Assembly (NCBI GenBank): GCA_015680685.1
Contig: MNCI01035277.1
Coordinates: 150,247-214,246 of the forward strand
Length of the DNA stretch: 64,000 nucleotides
Origin: Gnetum montanum
Lineage: Eukaryota > Streptophyta > Gnetopsida > Gnetales > Gnetaceae
Direction of reading: 5' to 3'
Below are positions 1-11,249 of the stretch, in pieces. The number at the start of each line of letters is the position of its first letter. Positions within the stretch are counted from its first letter, which is position 1. Below the pieces are notes generated by a model that was not told where the DNA came from, did not search any database, and saw nothing but the letters and a program-made list of their open reading frames with translations. Both the position numbers and the translations under genes were made by a program.

Positions 1-452
1 ATGTGGCGAAGTTGATCCCGCTTAGCGTACCCATGGCCCGGGCAACGATGTAGCAGTGTATAGTAACGGGCCATGGCAGCATCCAAGGGTAAATAAGCAC
101 CTTGTTTCCAGCCTTGGATCTTCTTACGCAAGTTTGACACTCTGGAGTACATTTGATATTTGTTATTGAACAATTCAAGCATCGTACTCCACCTCCTGAT
201 GGTTTTTGGTTCTAAGGACTAGTACCAGCTCTCTGCTTCTTTGATGAGTGTCCTTGGGAACAACTTAAGCTTTTGCCACTCGCTATCAATATTCTGCAAG
301 GCACAGGCATCATGGAATGCCTGCAAATGATTTTGCGGATCAGCATTGTATCCCCCTTCAAATCGTGGGATATTGTTCATGTCTAATCGCTTGATCCGAC
401 TATCCTTTAAATGCCTTGTGGGAATCCTAACTGCCTCTGTTATGTTAAGCAT
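1..452 (-). pseudogene. gag: A2 gag (capsid) fragment
   Basis: Gag builds the virus-like particle in the cytoplasm that packages the retroelement RNA. The minus strand encodes a typical Athila capsid segment: IPRFEGG, NADPQNHLQAFHDAC and QNIDSEWQKLKLFPRTL, then a TAG stop just after the conserved ESWY. The same frame continues beyond the stop with SLEP, KYQMYSRVSNLRKKIQGWKQ and LLHRCPGHG to the window edge. The same block is found in A1 near 41.9-42.1 kb in more damaged form. The open stretch starts at a Met at 452, but the true start should lie further upstream, because A1 has coding sequence there too. Broken by at least one stop and cut by the window edge. Confidence 0.75.
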
Positions 453-1456
453 ACTTCGGGTTGCGAGTAGGGGCTCGTCATGATCATCTCTTTCATGACA
501 TCTGTGATGTCTTCGTGGTGGTTCCCTACTCTCCCTACGTCCTTGCCCTTGTCCTAACTTCTCTCTACCTTCTTGTCAAGGTATTTCATCTTCCCTTTTA
601 CTTTTACCCTCTCCGTTATGCTCACGATGGTTGCGCCCAGATGTGGAAGGAGAGTGTGAATGGTGAGATGAAGGAGAAGAGGAAGTGGATCCATCACCAT
701 GGCAATGTTTCTTACCTTCTCTTCGGCTGCTTCAGCCCCGATCGTTGTGATGATCTAATTGTCCGTCCTTAGTGTGAGTAGTTGTTCCTGCCGTGAACAG
801 TTAGTACTCACAGAGATCAGAGCCTGTAGCATGTACAGTTGATCGAAGGCCCTGATGCTTTACCTCTTCACCAGAGTGAGGAGGAGGAACATCATTTTCT
901 AAGAAACCCATTGTGAGGGGTTCCTCGTCTCCTATTTCACTAATGACATGGGGGACCTTGCCCTTCAACAATGAATGTTGGCTCTCCTGCCTTAAGTCTC
1001 TCATACGTTGCAAAGCGTTGGGATGATAATCCCTTATATGATATCTTCCAGCAACGTATTCAACGAATAAGTCCTGCATGCCAATCTGTGCCAATCCACG
1101 GAAAAGCATGTTCGGAACAGATCAATCTGGTGGTAAAACTATATTACCAAACAAATCTCTCTAGCGCAACTATTCATCCTGATGGAGAGTAAAAGTGTAA
1201 TCAGGGATATACTCATCGGGATGAGTATAAGTTATCGTATACTGTTTAGGACATGGCTGGTCTAGGTTATGCGTGTGATGCTGACTATCTTTTGTGTTGT
1301 CCTTAGGTGAGTTGATTTAATGAGAAGAAGCCATCCTAATGATGTGCTATTTACCGTTAGTTATGTTCTTAATTAACTGATTAACCCGAAGGTTCGTTAA
1401 AGCTCACAATGATGTGAGTGATATCCCTTATGTTCAATTGGCGTAAAAACACTTAG
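453..1456 (-). other. A2 leader and probable gag N-terminus
   Basis: This stretch lies between the primer binding site and the recognisable gag core. Short minus-strand ORFs exist (for example 801-1109) but no domain is recognised. By comparison with A1 it should hold the untranslated leader and the variable N-terminal part of gag. Plus-strand ORFs in this stretch are judged shadows. Confidence 0.5.
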
Positions 1457-1474
1457 TCCCTAGCAACGGCGCCA
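1457..1474 (-). other. Primer binding site, tRNA-Asp type
   Basis: On the minus strand TGGCGCCGTTGCTAGGGA follows the LTR end after a single T. It is complementary to the 3' end of plant tRNA-Asp, with one or two mismatches from the usual TGGCGCCGTTGCCGGGGA. This site primes minus-strand DNA synthesis, and it fixes the LTR edge at 1476 and the element orientation. Confidence 0.85.
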
Positions 1475-1475
1475 A

Positions 1476-2549
1476 TGATGAGTGGCGAGGCACCCCTACA
1501 CTCAACCATATGAATACGAGCGTGTACGTGCGATCCGGTCGAACTCTGTAGACTAAATGCCTTAACGCCACAAGAAACGCTTGGGGATAATCGTTCGTTG
1601 TCTTCCCAGGCTTGCTTGTATGTGTCACGGTGTATGGTTAAGCAAGTCTGAGGTATATGATTTTTTTGGTATTTTTCGGTTTATCTCCTAAGCTATGAGG
1701 GAAAGGGTTGAGAAACTAACTAACTCTAACTAGTGTCCTAAGTCTAAATTAACTAGCGTCAGCATCCGTTCCCACTTACCGGACACACCCTGAACTATGC
1801 AACTGTGGCTACCAAACGCTAATCGTTACTGGGATCACCACACGTAACGCAAGTGCTCGAAGTGGTCGTACTGAGGCACCTATTTAGCCTAAGTGTGATA
1901 AGCAGCCGATTCCTTGGCTAGCCGTACACACCCGTGGATGCTCGTAGCCAAGTCGTACTTATCACACGTTCTAGCCTAGCGATGAGTAGCCGATTCCTTA
2001 ACTAGCCGTACACATTGGACTACTACTGGGATTACCAAGCGCAGATCCTGGAATACGCTACTGGGTTACCAAGCAGTCACAATGCTCGTAGTCAAGTCGT
2101 ACTCACGCGTTGCGACGAGCAGCCGATTCCTTGATTAGCCGTACACATCCGTAGATGCTCGTAATCAAGTCGTACTCGTGCGCACTAGGAAAGAAATAAA
2201 TAACAATAAAATAAAACCATGTACTGCAAGGTTTATCCAATCAAGTTCATCTTTATTGTCGTACACAACTTGTGTTCAGGTTACAAAGTTGCTCGAATAA
2301 AGAGCCATTCACTCTAGGACTCCTACTGTGGGCACATGGGAAATTAATCTAACTCTGGAGTGTTCAAACTGCCAGAGCTTCGCTACTTCTAGCCAGGATT
2401 GGGAAATGAAGGGAGTGCCGCCTCTTATTTATAGATATGGTAGCGGACCGCGATATCGCGTACGCGATATCGCAGGGAGAGACATGATATCGCGTGGGCC
2501 CCGATATCACGTACGCAATATCGCGGCTTGTGCAATCTGCGTCTCATCA
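1476..2549 (-). repeat. A2 5' LTR (1074 bp)
   Basis: On the minus strand it runs TGATGAG...CTCATCA, next to the primer binding site. It contains a TATA box (2426-2433) and three related internal blocks beginning near 1901, 1986 and 2119, each built around agcagccgattcct and tagccgtacaca. The part 1613-2549 aligns piecewise with the A1 LTR remnant (42783-43506), for example at the gctcgaata and ctcctactgtgg motifs. Confidence 0.85.
2426..2473 (-). promoter_or_regulatory. A2 LTR core promoter: TATA box with CpG-rich palindrome upstream
   Basis: Minus-strand TATAAATA lies at 2433-2426. Immediately upstream in transcription sense, 2450-2473 is a perfect 24-bp palindrome with centre GTAC and GCGATATC at each end. 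A degenerate second copy of the same motif follows at about 2489-2526. The equivalent TATA box in A1 is at 43392-43399, but the palindrome is not preserved there. Confidence 0.6.
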
Positions 2550-3277
2550 CTTAGTCTAGACCAAAACCAACCACTTCTAGTGAGTTTTCATCACCACTCT
2601 ATGACTAATCCACCCCCTCGAGACACAAGGGTATTCCCAAAAAACAACCACCATTCCAAAAAGAGGAGAAAAGAAATATAGGAAGTGAGAGAGAGGGTCT
2701 TATTTAGAGGGGACCTTCAGGCATGGGTAACATGTCTTTCTAGTCCCATAACCAATGCTTGTAGCCTGTTTATTTATCTAAGGGATGTTCTTTGAATTCC
2801 CATGTTTTTTTTTGAAATGGAAACCACACCATGCAAAGATGTTATTTAACTTCATTTGATTGGATGATATGGAATGGTAAGAAGTTGATGAAAACACCCA
2901 AACACCCAAGTAAGTAAAAGAGTACAAAGAGTATTAAGTCCCATTGAAGTCACACCCTATTCAAACCTTTGAATCTTTCCCAATTTTGAAAACTACCAAG
3001 GTCACCAATTGATTAAAATTTTACCTAATGGAAGGGACCTTAGACTTCCAAAACAAGGAAAACCATGGATTTAGTAGATGGGTGAATGTCGTGAACTCAT
3101 TGCTTGTAACCATGGAAAAAAAAACCAGGACTAAGTCATCAGTACAAAAATTCAAAAATAGAAAGTAGACATCAGCAAACAAACATTAAAATCAAACCAC
3201 TATTAGTAGCAACCATGGAAACCCATGTTTTATTTAGCAATAAAGCATGTTTTATTAACAAAGATTGAAAATTACAC
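2550..3277. other. Unassigned stretch between A2 and the A1 remnant
   Basis: No ORF or domain is recognised. It is A-rich on the plus strand, with runs of A in 2630-2670 and 3115-3125. By position it could be the region downstream of the A1 integrase (untranslated or env-like), into which A2 inserted, but no homology seen here proves that. No A1 3' LTR was found. Confidence 0.4.
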
Positions 3278-4012
3278 TCAAAAATAGAATAAAATATACA
3301 AGAAAGTGCCAAATATTTGAGAAGGATTCAAACGTACTAACGATGGTGCAAAATAAATAAAGGTGTAGAAATAGGAAAAATTAGAAAATAAAAAAAGGTA
3401 TAAAATTAAATAATTTGCAAAATCAAAAATGTGAAAAACAAAAAGTAGAAAAATTGAGGAGCCATATGGATAATTAGCACGGATGGCCATCTCCCCCATG
3501 ACTAAGTTGAAAGGAGGAGATCCAAAAAATTGAACATGGTTGCCCATTTGTTGAGGTATTTGTTGCACTAGCTTGGGATCATGAAAAAGATTTACTTGTT
3601 AGATGTTGACCAACTGCCTTTTAATAGGGCTCTCAGGTTTGTATATGGTCATGGCCTCAAAAGCAAAGGTTTTAGCAACTATGTAAGGTCACTTACACAA
3701 CATTTGGAACTTTGTCTTCTAAGATATGTGTGTGGGGTTCCAGTAGAGAACCTTATCACCTGGTTGAAATTTTACTTTCCTTATCCGTAGGTCATGTCAT
3801 GTTTTGTTGTATGCCTTGTGCACTTCATTCAAAGATAGGTCCATTAGTCAATTTTCATCTAGCACATTTAGGTTGAGTAATCATTTTCTTTGTGCCAGAC
3901 TCAAGTCAAGGTCCAAGTCATAGACTATTGAAAGTGTATAGAGCTCGAATTGGATTGGGAGCATTAGGAGTTTCCCATACACTAGTTCATAGAAAGAGTA
4001 GCCAATATGGGA
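3278..4012 (-). pseudogene. pol: A1 integrase C-terminus and post-integrase tract (continues from 38026)
   Basis: Integrase inserts retroelement cDNA into nuclear DNA. The minus strand from 4012 reads through an Athila integrase C-terminal region: YELVYGKLLMLPIQFEL (the usual ELVYGK/LP block), DLDLSLAQRK and KVKFQPGDKVLYWNP, with stops where Arg or Trp codons are expected, then a frameshift. From 3568 the frame MQQIPQQMG...GEMAIRA opens and fades into a very T-rich tract (minus strand, about 3300-3470), as is usual downstream of Athila pol. The catalytic core is absent: the sequence jumps from the zinc-binding N-terminus at 38.03 kb to this C-terminus. This is the left-hand continuation of A1, separated by the T2 insertion. 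Confidence 0.65.
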
Positions 4013-5618
4013 AACAGAATGATGCAAATGTAAATAGTGAACCAGAATAATGCAAATAGCACAATGAACTAGAATAATGTAAACAGTGTAATGGAAGGCA
4101 AAAGATTGTATTATATTCATTTGGAGAATAACATGCACCGGTCAAAACGCAGTTGCGTGTGCAGATGGCAGTCAAACTTCAAGCCCCAGGATCAAGGATG
4201 AAGCTTTTGCATATGCTTAAGTGCTAGGGAATCGCGTGCGCTTGAGCATCCAAGGTTGCCAGTCAATGCTCTTTAGGTCGTCCTTTTGCAAAATTTCCAA
4301 CCTTGTTTATGTCAATGAACCAAGTATTTATACATTTTGCTAGGCTCGAGAGTAGGATTCTTGAATAAGGTCAATGGCTGTGAGATCCGAGAAAAAATAA
4401 TCACGTGATAGGTGTGCACGGGCAAACTACGTTCTAGACCGGATGCACTGTATTTTACAATATGTCCTAGCTTGCGCAAGCTAGCTTATGCCCATGTAGC
4501 ATAAGAGCTTGACCAGCTTAAAAAATGTGAAAAATTTATAATGATTGATAATGTACAACAAGAGATCTTGCCTCTGGCTCGTTTTGAATTTCTAGATCTA
4601 TGACCTGGCTGCTGCTGAAAATTTTTTTACTTCACCAAGGTCACCAGTGTGCATTGAAGTGCTTTTGCTTGGTTGTGATGAGTGCTCACGCTGGGCTCAC
4701 GTTGCTAGCATGACCTCAGCGTGACCTTGGCGTGCATGACCAAAAATGATGTGTTTCATGTCGAAATTCCATCTTTAAGACCTGTTTTTGAAGTGTAATT
4801 GATGCTTGACCTTGAGGACGTCCTGTATGCTTAATTTGAGCCTATTTGTGCTTGGATTCGGGCCATTTTGGCAGCTCACACTGGGTTCATGCTGTCAGCG
4901 TGAGCTTAGCATGACCCCAGCGTGACCTCAGCATGACCAACTAGAAGTGACACATTTTGAGCTAAATTTTGACCTCTAACACTTTTTCTTTGAAGTGCAA
5001 CTGCTGCTTGCTCTCCAAGGTGGTCTGGATGCTAAATTTGAGTCTGTTCTTGCATTGATTTGGGCCACTTTTCATAGCTCATGCTAGGCTCACACTGTCA
5101 ACGTGACCTTAGCGTGACCAAGCCAAAATGTCATGTTTCATGCCTGAACTTTGATTTTCTAGAGCCTCTGAACAAGTAGAACTATTTCTTGTCCTTGGGG
5201 GTTGAGTTGATGTTGAAAATTTTTCTTGGAACTACTTGATTTGACCTATTTATGTTTAGTCACGCTGGGCTCACATTATCAGCGTGACCTCAACATGAAC
5301 CCAACGTGACCTGGGCATGAGTAAAAAAACATGTGATTTTGAGATTAATTTTTGAGGTTCTAGAGGCCGGGGACTGCAATGAACATTAGTGAAGCTCGAG
5401 GGGAGTCCGCATGCTCGAATTCAGATTGTTTGGACTTGGTTTGGAAGCTATCATGGTTGGTCATGTTGAGGTCAAGCTAGCTTGACAGCATGAGAAACCT
5501 GGCTTGAGCAAGCTGGGTGTGAGTTCCATGCCTTAGTCAAATTTTTACCTCCCAATACTCAAGAGGCTATGAATTTTTCTCTTTTCAAAGTGTTGAGCTG
5601 AAATTTTGTGGTGTTTCA
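4013..5618 (-). repeat. T2 3' LTR, 3' end missing
   Basis: The minus strand starts TGAAACACCAC at 5618 and is collinear with the 5' LTR (36382-38025) down to 4013, where similarity stops abruptly. The last 248 bp of the LTR, present at 36134-36381 in the other copy, are missing, as is the target-site duplication. A TATA box is at 4324-4332. About five modules spaced roughly 190 bp apart carry TCACGCTG/CAGCGTGA inverted motifs (near 4686, 4876, 5077, 5262 and 5455). The two copies differ by many scattered transitions. Confidence 0.9.
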
Positions 5619-5694
5619 TTGGCCCCTCTTTATTGACGTCTGGAGGAATCCACCCAAGAGGTGTCGACAAAGAAGTACAAAACACCATGAACAA
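5607..5694 (-). promoter_or_regulatory. T2 polypurine tract inside an inverted repeat
   Basis: On the minus strand AATAAAGAGGGGCCAA (5634-5619) ends at the LTR start TGAAACACC and is the primer for plus-strand DNA synthesis. Upstream are CTTTGTCGAC and then CATGGTGTTTT, which can pair with the polypurine side and with the first bases of the LTR. T3 has the same arrangement, and T1 has a weaker form of it. Confidence 0.7.
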
Positions 5695-6654
5695 CCAAGT
5701 ACCAAGCATTATCCGGTGACCCCTAGCTGGATGTCATCACACCGTGTTCAAAAGTACATTGGATTGAGGGAATTTAGTTTAAGGAAAGAAGGTTGTAACT
5801 GGAGGATTAGGGATTGATCAAAGGGTGTCGTTGTTTTAACTGCAGGAGAGGAATGCTCTCATTTGAATGAGCCAGTTTTTGGTCCTTGTCAACAACCAAT
5901 ATATAGCAGACTTGGAACCAAGGAATAGGAGGTGCGTTCTTTGGAGAAACAGAACCCTTGTGTCATGTTTAAAGGAGCCCATTGTAAATAGCCAAAGCCA
6001 TGCGATGATGTGCAACATGATCGTTTGAGACACGAGTGTTTTTCCAAGATAATTTCCTTCTCGCCTAGGGCTTGTATGAGAAGAGCCAATGGTCTTTATT
6101 CTATGATGTCAATGGGGTCATGAAGACCTTTTCCGTGCATTTTTCTCTTTGATCCCTTTTTGTTCTTTTTCTTTCTTTTTTGTTTGTTTCTTCTTCTTTT
6201 TTTGGTCTTTTTGAAGGAGCTTGCTTTTTGTGCCATGCTCATATTTAAGTGCTGGCATTTTGCATCATGCATTGTGTATTGTGTTTTGCATTGCGACTGC
6301 TGAGGGAATTACAGTGCAACAGTGCATCTAGAGTTTTGGGGTGAATATTGGATCAAGGGATTGTAACTGAATAGGGTAAGGAGAACATGATGAGGAATAG
6401 GGAATGCAGGAGTTGGAAATGTACTTATGAGCAGATTGATTAACCCAGTTGTAAGCGTCAGGACGAATGTGATACCTTGTCGTCACGATGAAGTGCATCT
6501 GTGCACAAATGCTTCAAGCGTGTCATCCTGAAGACACAACTCCAAGGGGACAAGAAAACCACAAATGATTCAGTTAGCTAAACACTTTAAACTTGAATGT
6601 GGCCGACGGAGTGGAGCCATCATGCGGAGTTTCAAGGCAAACAAGATCTTGAAC
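5695..6654 (-). other. T2 3' untranslated sequence, left part
   Basis: This stretch lies between the T1 insertion and the T2 polypurine tract. It includes a T-rich run (6140-6210 on the plus strand), as does the matching place in T3 (53360-53415). No coding domain is seen. The short ORFs at 5608-5817 and 5836-6089 are not supported. Confidence 0.5.
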
Positions 6655-6659
6655 AGCAT
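6655..6659. repeat. Target-site duplication of T1, left copy (agcat)
   Basis: The five bases agcat directly precede the T1 5' LTR and recur at 24052-24056 directly after its 3' LTR. This proves that T1 inserted as a unit into T2. Confidence 0.9.
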
Positions 6660-8170
6660 TGAAACACCATGAAAATTTTGAGGCCTCAATGGTTCAGCAA
6701 AATCTTGTGACTTAGGCAAGGATTTGTGATAAGTCGCGGCTTAGCAAGTTCCCTTTTTGGCTAAGGGTCTATTGCGCCACACTACGTAGCATAGCGTAAT
6801 AGACTCCAGAGGAAAAAATAAGACAAGAAGTGCACAACGGCAAGCCTTCAACTTCGCGAGTTTTCTATGTTTCGAAAATCTTAACTTTTGGCATATTGCG
6901 CCGCATTACGCAACACATCGTAATGTAGCGTAACGCAGCATAATGCCAGAAGAAAATCCGTCTAATCGTAGCAACAGAGATGGAAAAATTCGAGACCTCG
7001 ATGATCCAGCAAAATTTCAAGGCTCAAGCAACGATCTGCAGCATGCCGCACATCTCAGGAAGTTTTCTTTTTCAGCTAAGGGCCTATTACGCTACATTAC
7101 ACAGTGTAGCGTAATAAACCCTGGAAAGACTGAGCAGAAACAAGGGAAGCACGGTGACAACACTTCATTTTTTGCAGGTTCGCTATTTTACGCTGAATTA
7201 CGCTACGCAGCGTAATGTAGCATGATGCAGCGTAATACAAGCAATGACAGAGATAACACAATTCAGGCATCAGTAGTTCATATGTCACAATACGCTCTCT
7301 AGTGTATTACAGCGTAACCAAAGAATAGTTTGTTGCCAAAGCTCCAACAAAAGTAGATTACGATGCATTATGCTTCAGAACGTAATGCAACGTGGTGCTG
7401 CAAGCTTCAAATACAAACACATCAAGTCAATAGTATTTTGTAGGTTCAGGACACACGTCATCTAAACTGCGTTTTTCTCTTGACCCTAACCTTATAGATA
7501 CTCTAGTTGACAAGGATCAAGTGGTTGGCAAAAATTTCTCTCGATAGGCAAATTTTCTCCGTGAGCAATGTTTCTTTCATTGGCAATCGTTATCAACTGT
7601 TGGAAAAGATCAGCGATCATAAGAACATCAAAGGTGATTGGCAAGAATATTTGATCAGAAACAACCAGTTAACGGATATTCTACTTCGGGTCTGACTCCC
7701 TTGCGCCCAGATTGGCTAGAACAAGGTAGATCGACCTTTACTTTTTTTATCTTCAAATAGCTTTCTTGTTGTTGGCATGTGCTTCGTCTAAACCGAAGTT
7801 TGCATGTAATCATTGTATCCAACATACTTTGTTTATAAATTAATCCCAGATCTCGGGATTACACACTCTCTAAATCTAGTTTCTTGCATCCTATCTATAC
7901 AGATTCTGCAATCGCTTTAAATCGTTTACATCGCTTTCAATTATCTTCGAGATTAACGATATCATATCTCTTTATTGAAATCGTCATTTTTCCATCCAAT
8001 CATTACAAAAATTTTACTGATTAAGTAAGTCCCTGTCTAATCGACAAGACCATTCAGGGCACCTCGGATTCGTCTTCTCCAGCATGGCCCTCGCACGGAT
8101 CTGAGGTTGGAACTGTGTACATGGAATTCTGCTTGGTATATCCAGCAATCGATGTTTTCCATCATTACAG
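6660..8170 (+). repeat. T1 5' LTR (1511 bp)
   Basis: It starts TGAAACACCATG after agcat and ends CATCATTACA, so TG...CA termini hold. It matches 22746-24051 outside the N run. The TATA-like sequence is TATAGATA at 7493-7500 (TATAAATA in the 3' copy, 23353-23360). Clusters of inverted motifs of the type TTACGCT...AGCGTAA lie near 6777, 6900, 7086, 7187, 7290 and 7360. Confidence 0.9.
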
Positions 8171-8723
8171 TTTTCTAGCACTAGAAGGAGGGCCTCATAT
8201 TCGATCCACACTTTATGGGTAGTCCTGTAAGCTGTCTGTACCCATTGTAGATCAACGTAAATGTAATACCTTCATGGTTGTTTATGAGATTGTGTGGTGC
8301 AGATTGGTCACTTCGACGATTCCTTTGAAATCTTACAGGGTAGAAAGCCCAATTATTGCCTTAGTTTACCTTTGCCCTTGCGATCTTTATCCTTATCATC
8401 ATTACTCTCAAAATGCGTAGAGAATGGCTACATCAACAATTGCTGTTGACATTGCCAACCTTGAGAATCCTTGGACTCTGCAAGTTACACCTCTTGTGGT
8501 CGAGCTGCCAACTAGTCCGGTGTGACCATGCCGCTCCCTCAGGCTTCAAAATAAAGAGCCTGAGGGACACGCTCAATGTAGGGAACATTACAATTTCCTC
8601 TATGCTAAACTTGCAGCAAACCTACCCATGTATCCATAAGAACTCAAGGAAAAATGAGAATACGAGTTCATATACTTGAACATGAAGGAATTTATTCCTT
8701 CATAGAACACCACTGTTCCCCTG
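8171..8723 (+). other. T1 leader
   Basis: Untranslated leader between LTR and gag. No TGG primer binding site directly follows the LTR. Instead, ttctagcactagaa forms a perfect short inverted repeat, followed by ggagggcc. T2 has the related tgctagaaggagagcc at the same place, so this block is conserved, and its role in priming is open. Confidence 0.55.
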
Positions 8724-11249
8724 ATGAATCAACAATAGTGGATCCTAGATCAAATGCTGATGGCTAGGACATCGACAAAACAATGAGAGGAGTTGTTCCG
8801 TGATGAAATGCTTCATGAAGGGCAGGACGATCTAGATTCCCACTCTGAGGGAGGCAGTCATGCTAATTTCGCCATGGCCCATCCCTCCACGACATCCCGC
8901 ATAAATCCGTTGTTCATGGTCACCACGCCCTTGACATTATCGAATACTAACCGAGTCCTGCAGTCGTCTCAGCTATATTTTCTTTCTCCGACTACCCTCC
9001 TGGGTGGTGTCCCATCCCAAATCATTCCTTAGTAGGTGCAATTACATAATCCATCTCATCATGCACTTGCGCCCATGTCACCTTATGTACATGCGATACC
9101 TACTTCACAATTACATACAACACCTACGTTCATCCCAACTCACATGACAGGGCTTGCCACTACAACATGGTGGGTTCCAAACATGCCTCTCGTTGTGCAT
9201 CCTACGCAAATGTCCCATCTCCCCCATCATCAAAATTAGGTCCTGCAGATACCAAACCTCGTTACAGGATCATTGTCTATGCCCCCGGCCACGTAAACAA
9301 CGTATCCAATGGCATAGTCGACGGTGGTCGCCCCTATTCCACCACCAAGCGTGGCTCCTCCTGGCATTCCACAAACGGCCTCTCCATCTATGGGTCTGGA
9401 TCAAGCCTTCCAGCTTATTCAGACCCTTACAAAGGAAGTTAAACGCCTCAAGGCTTCCGATTCTAACATAGTACAAGTCACGGATTTCTACCACGACGAT
9501 CCTATTAGTCTGATAATGCCTATTTTATCATTACCTCCTGGGATGCCACTCCCCCATTTTACAAAATACAATGGGGAAGATGATCCCAACGCCCACTTAG
9601 TTACTTTCAGGTCAGAGTCATTGCTATTGCAACAATGGCCACATACTATCATCCATGTCTTTGCTATGTCCCTAACAGGTAAAGCTTTAGACTAGTATCG
9701 AGCACTCCCGCGTGCTTCCATCTCAACTTTGGAGAGGCTGTTAGCTCAATTCGTGACTCGTTTCAAATACAACCTGAAGCTGGAAGTCACGCTAGACCAG
9801 CTCATGGGAGTCAGGCAAGACCCGCTCAAATCAGTTCAAAAGTTTATACAGCGGTGGAGCGCCACCTTGAACAAAATACGCAAACCCATCATGGAGGCCC
9901 ATCTGTTGGCAATCTTCAAGGGGGCATTTAACGACTTTATCAAGTCTAAGTTATATTACCTCACTCCCCACTCCCTCAACCAAGCCTTTGCTCAGATTGA
10001 GAGCATCCAAGACACGGTAGAGGCTAGCAAAGATCCGACGTATGTGGTCTACAAAAATGCCCACAGCAAGGGTAAGGACAAAGGCAAAGCTACAACAATG
10101 ACAGTAGCAGCGGTTGCCGAGGGGGCCAAGAAGAAAAACAATAATAAGAAAACATCTACGGAGCCTACTGAGCCCACAACTAACTCAAATAGCACCAATC
10201 AAGAAACTCCTTCCGCCCTTAAAGCACTTCTGCAACCGAGGCCTAAATTTGAGTGTAAGGATCGCTCAAATTACGCGGCTCTACTTGTAAAGCCTTCAGA
10301 ACTTCTAAAGAAATTATTGGGAACTGGCCACATCTGACACAAAATGGTGTCCGAGGAGGCTTTGAAACGCCACAGGCACCATTATGAGCTGCTCAAGAAC
10401 CCCTCCTTGGCCCTGCCTAACAAACCATCAATTCCCAAAAATTTTAGGCTGGACCACTTCTGTGACTATCACCAGCTGTGTGGTCACGACACAAATTACT
10501 GCTGGGCGTTGAAAGATGACATTCAACATATGATCAATCAAGGTGACCTAATCTTAGATAGCAGTAATCTAGTCCGTCTGGAAAACCAACCCATGCATGT
10601 GTACCAGGATTCGTTAAACGCAAATAATGTAGGGTACACTATCAATGTAGTGGGTACGGAGGGAAATGACCAGGCACAACCAAAGAAACCCTTTATGTTG
10701 TGTGTGCCTTCTCTCCCACCTTAGACGACAAGCCCGTCAACATCGATGGGTGTGGCTCAGCGATAACTTTTTATCCTCTGAGTCTCGTCTCCTACCTTCG
10801 TTCTGCACCTTACTATCGGTAAAGCTGCAGCCCAACCCACGCCCACACCTAGGGCACCCTTTATCATCAAGGTGCCAAAGCCATCAATTGCTTTTGCTAC
10901 GCAAGAGCGAATCTCTAAGTCAATGCCCCAATCACAACCTAACAAGAAAGGAGAATGGCGTATGACGAGTAACACAGCCAAGGACCGACTTACGCTAGGG
11001 CTTCCCAAGCCTACACCCCTTGCCTCGGTGCCCTTGGCCTCACCTTCTTCTAAAAAAGGCAATGTTATGCAAATGCAACCACCTTCTCCCTACCTAAGAA
11101 AATACAACCTTCAACCAGAAGCTGTTCCACCCCGAGAAATCTGTCTCCTGGGACGAATGGAAGAAGAGAAAGGTAATAAACCAGATCCTGGGCATGATCT
11201 CCTTGACACTTTTACGCAAGTCAAGCAGGCTCTCAAATAGAAAAATACA
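8724..11249 (+). pseudogene. gag: T1 gag
   Basis: Gag forms the particle and binds element RNA. One frame from ATG 8724 runs into the protease without a frameshift but with about a dozen in-frame stops (for example 8736, 9237, 9693, 10335, 10722). A Pro/Thr/His-rich N-terminus is followed by the retrotransposon gag core near 9520-10000 (LPPGMPLPHFTKYNG, WSATLNKIRK, FNDFIKSKLYYL), a Lys-rich stretch near 10060-10160, and a Cys/His motif near 10460-10500 (CDYHQLCGHDTNYC) of the Tat kind. The stop at 9693 stands where LDWY is expected. The first in-frame ATG (8724) was chosen because coding similarity to T2 gag is plausible from there; the next is 8754. Spacing to the protease is zero: same frame. 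Confidence 0.8.

Larger units (their letters stand above)
1..2549 (-). mobile_element. Athila-type Ty3/gypsy retrotransposon A2, 5' part only
   Basis: Reading on the minus strand, a complete 5' LTR (2549 to 1476) is followed after one base by a tRNA-Asp primer binding site (1474-1457), a leader, and the first conserved part of gag (452 to 1). The rest of the element lies left of the window. The LTR begins TGATGAG and ends CTCATCA, so its short terminal inverted repeat is intact. Its LTR and gag are recognisably related to those of A1 at 40.3-43.5 kb, so the two are diverged copies of one Athila family. The tRNA-Asp primer type is typical of Athila. The five bases beyond the LTR (2550-2554, cttag) are one candidate target-site copy; the other is outside the window. 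Confidence 0.85.

Noticed and set aside
1476-2549. A2 LTR as the missing 3' LTR of A1 (tandem element)
   Set aside because: A primer binding site and gag follow it on the minus strand, and no polypurine tract precedes it, so it behaves as a 5' LTR; a recombinant tandem cannot be fully excluded.
2328-2681. 117-residue plus-strand ORF
   Set aside because: It crosses the end of the A2 LTR and the CpG palindrome; no domain, and it is in the wrong strand for the element.
4013-5618. Segmental duplication shared with 36.4-38.0 kb
   Set aside because: The edges, TG start, neighbouring polypurine tract and leader show the two copies are the LTR pair of T2.
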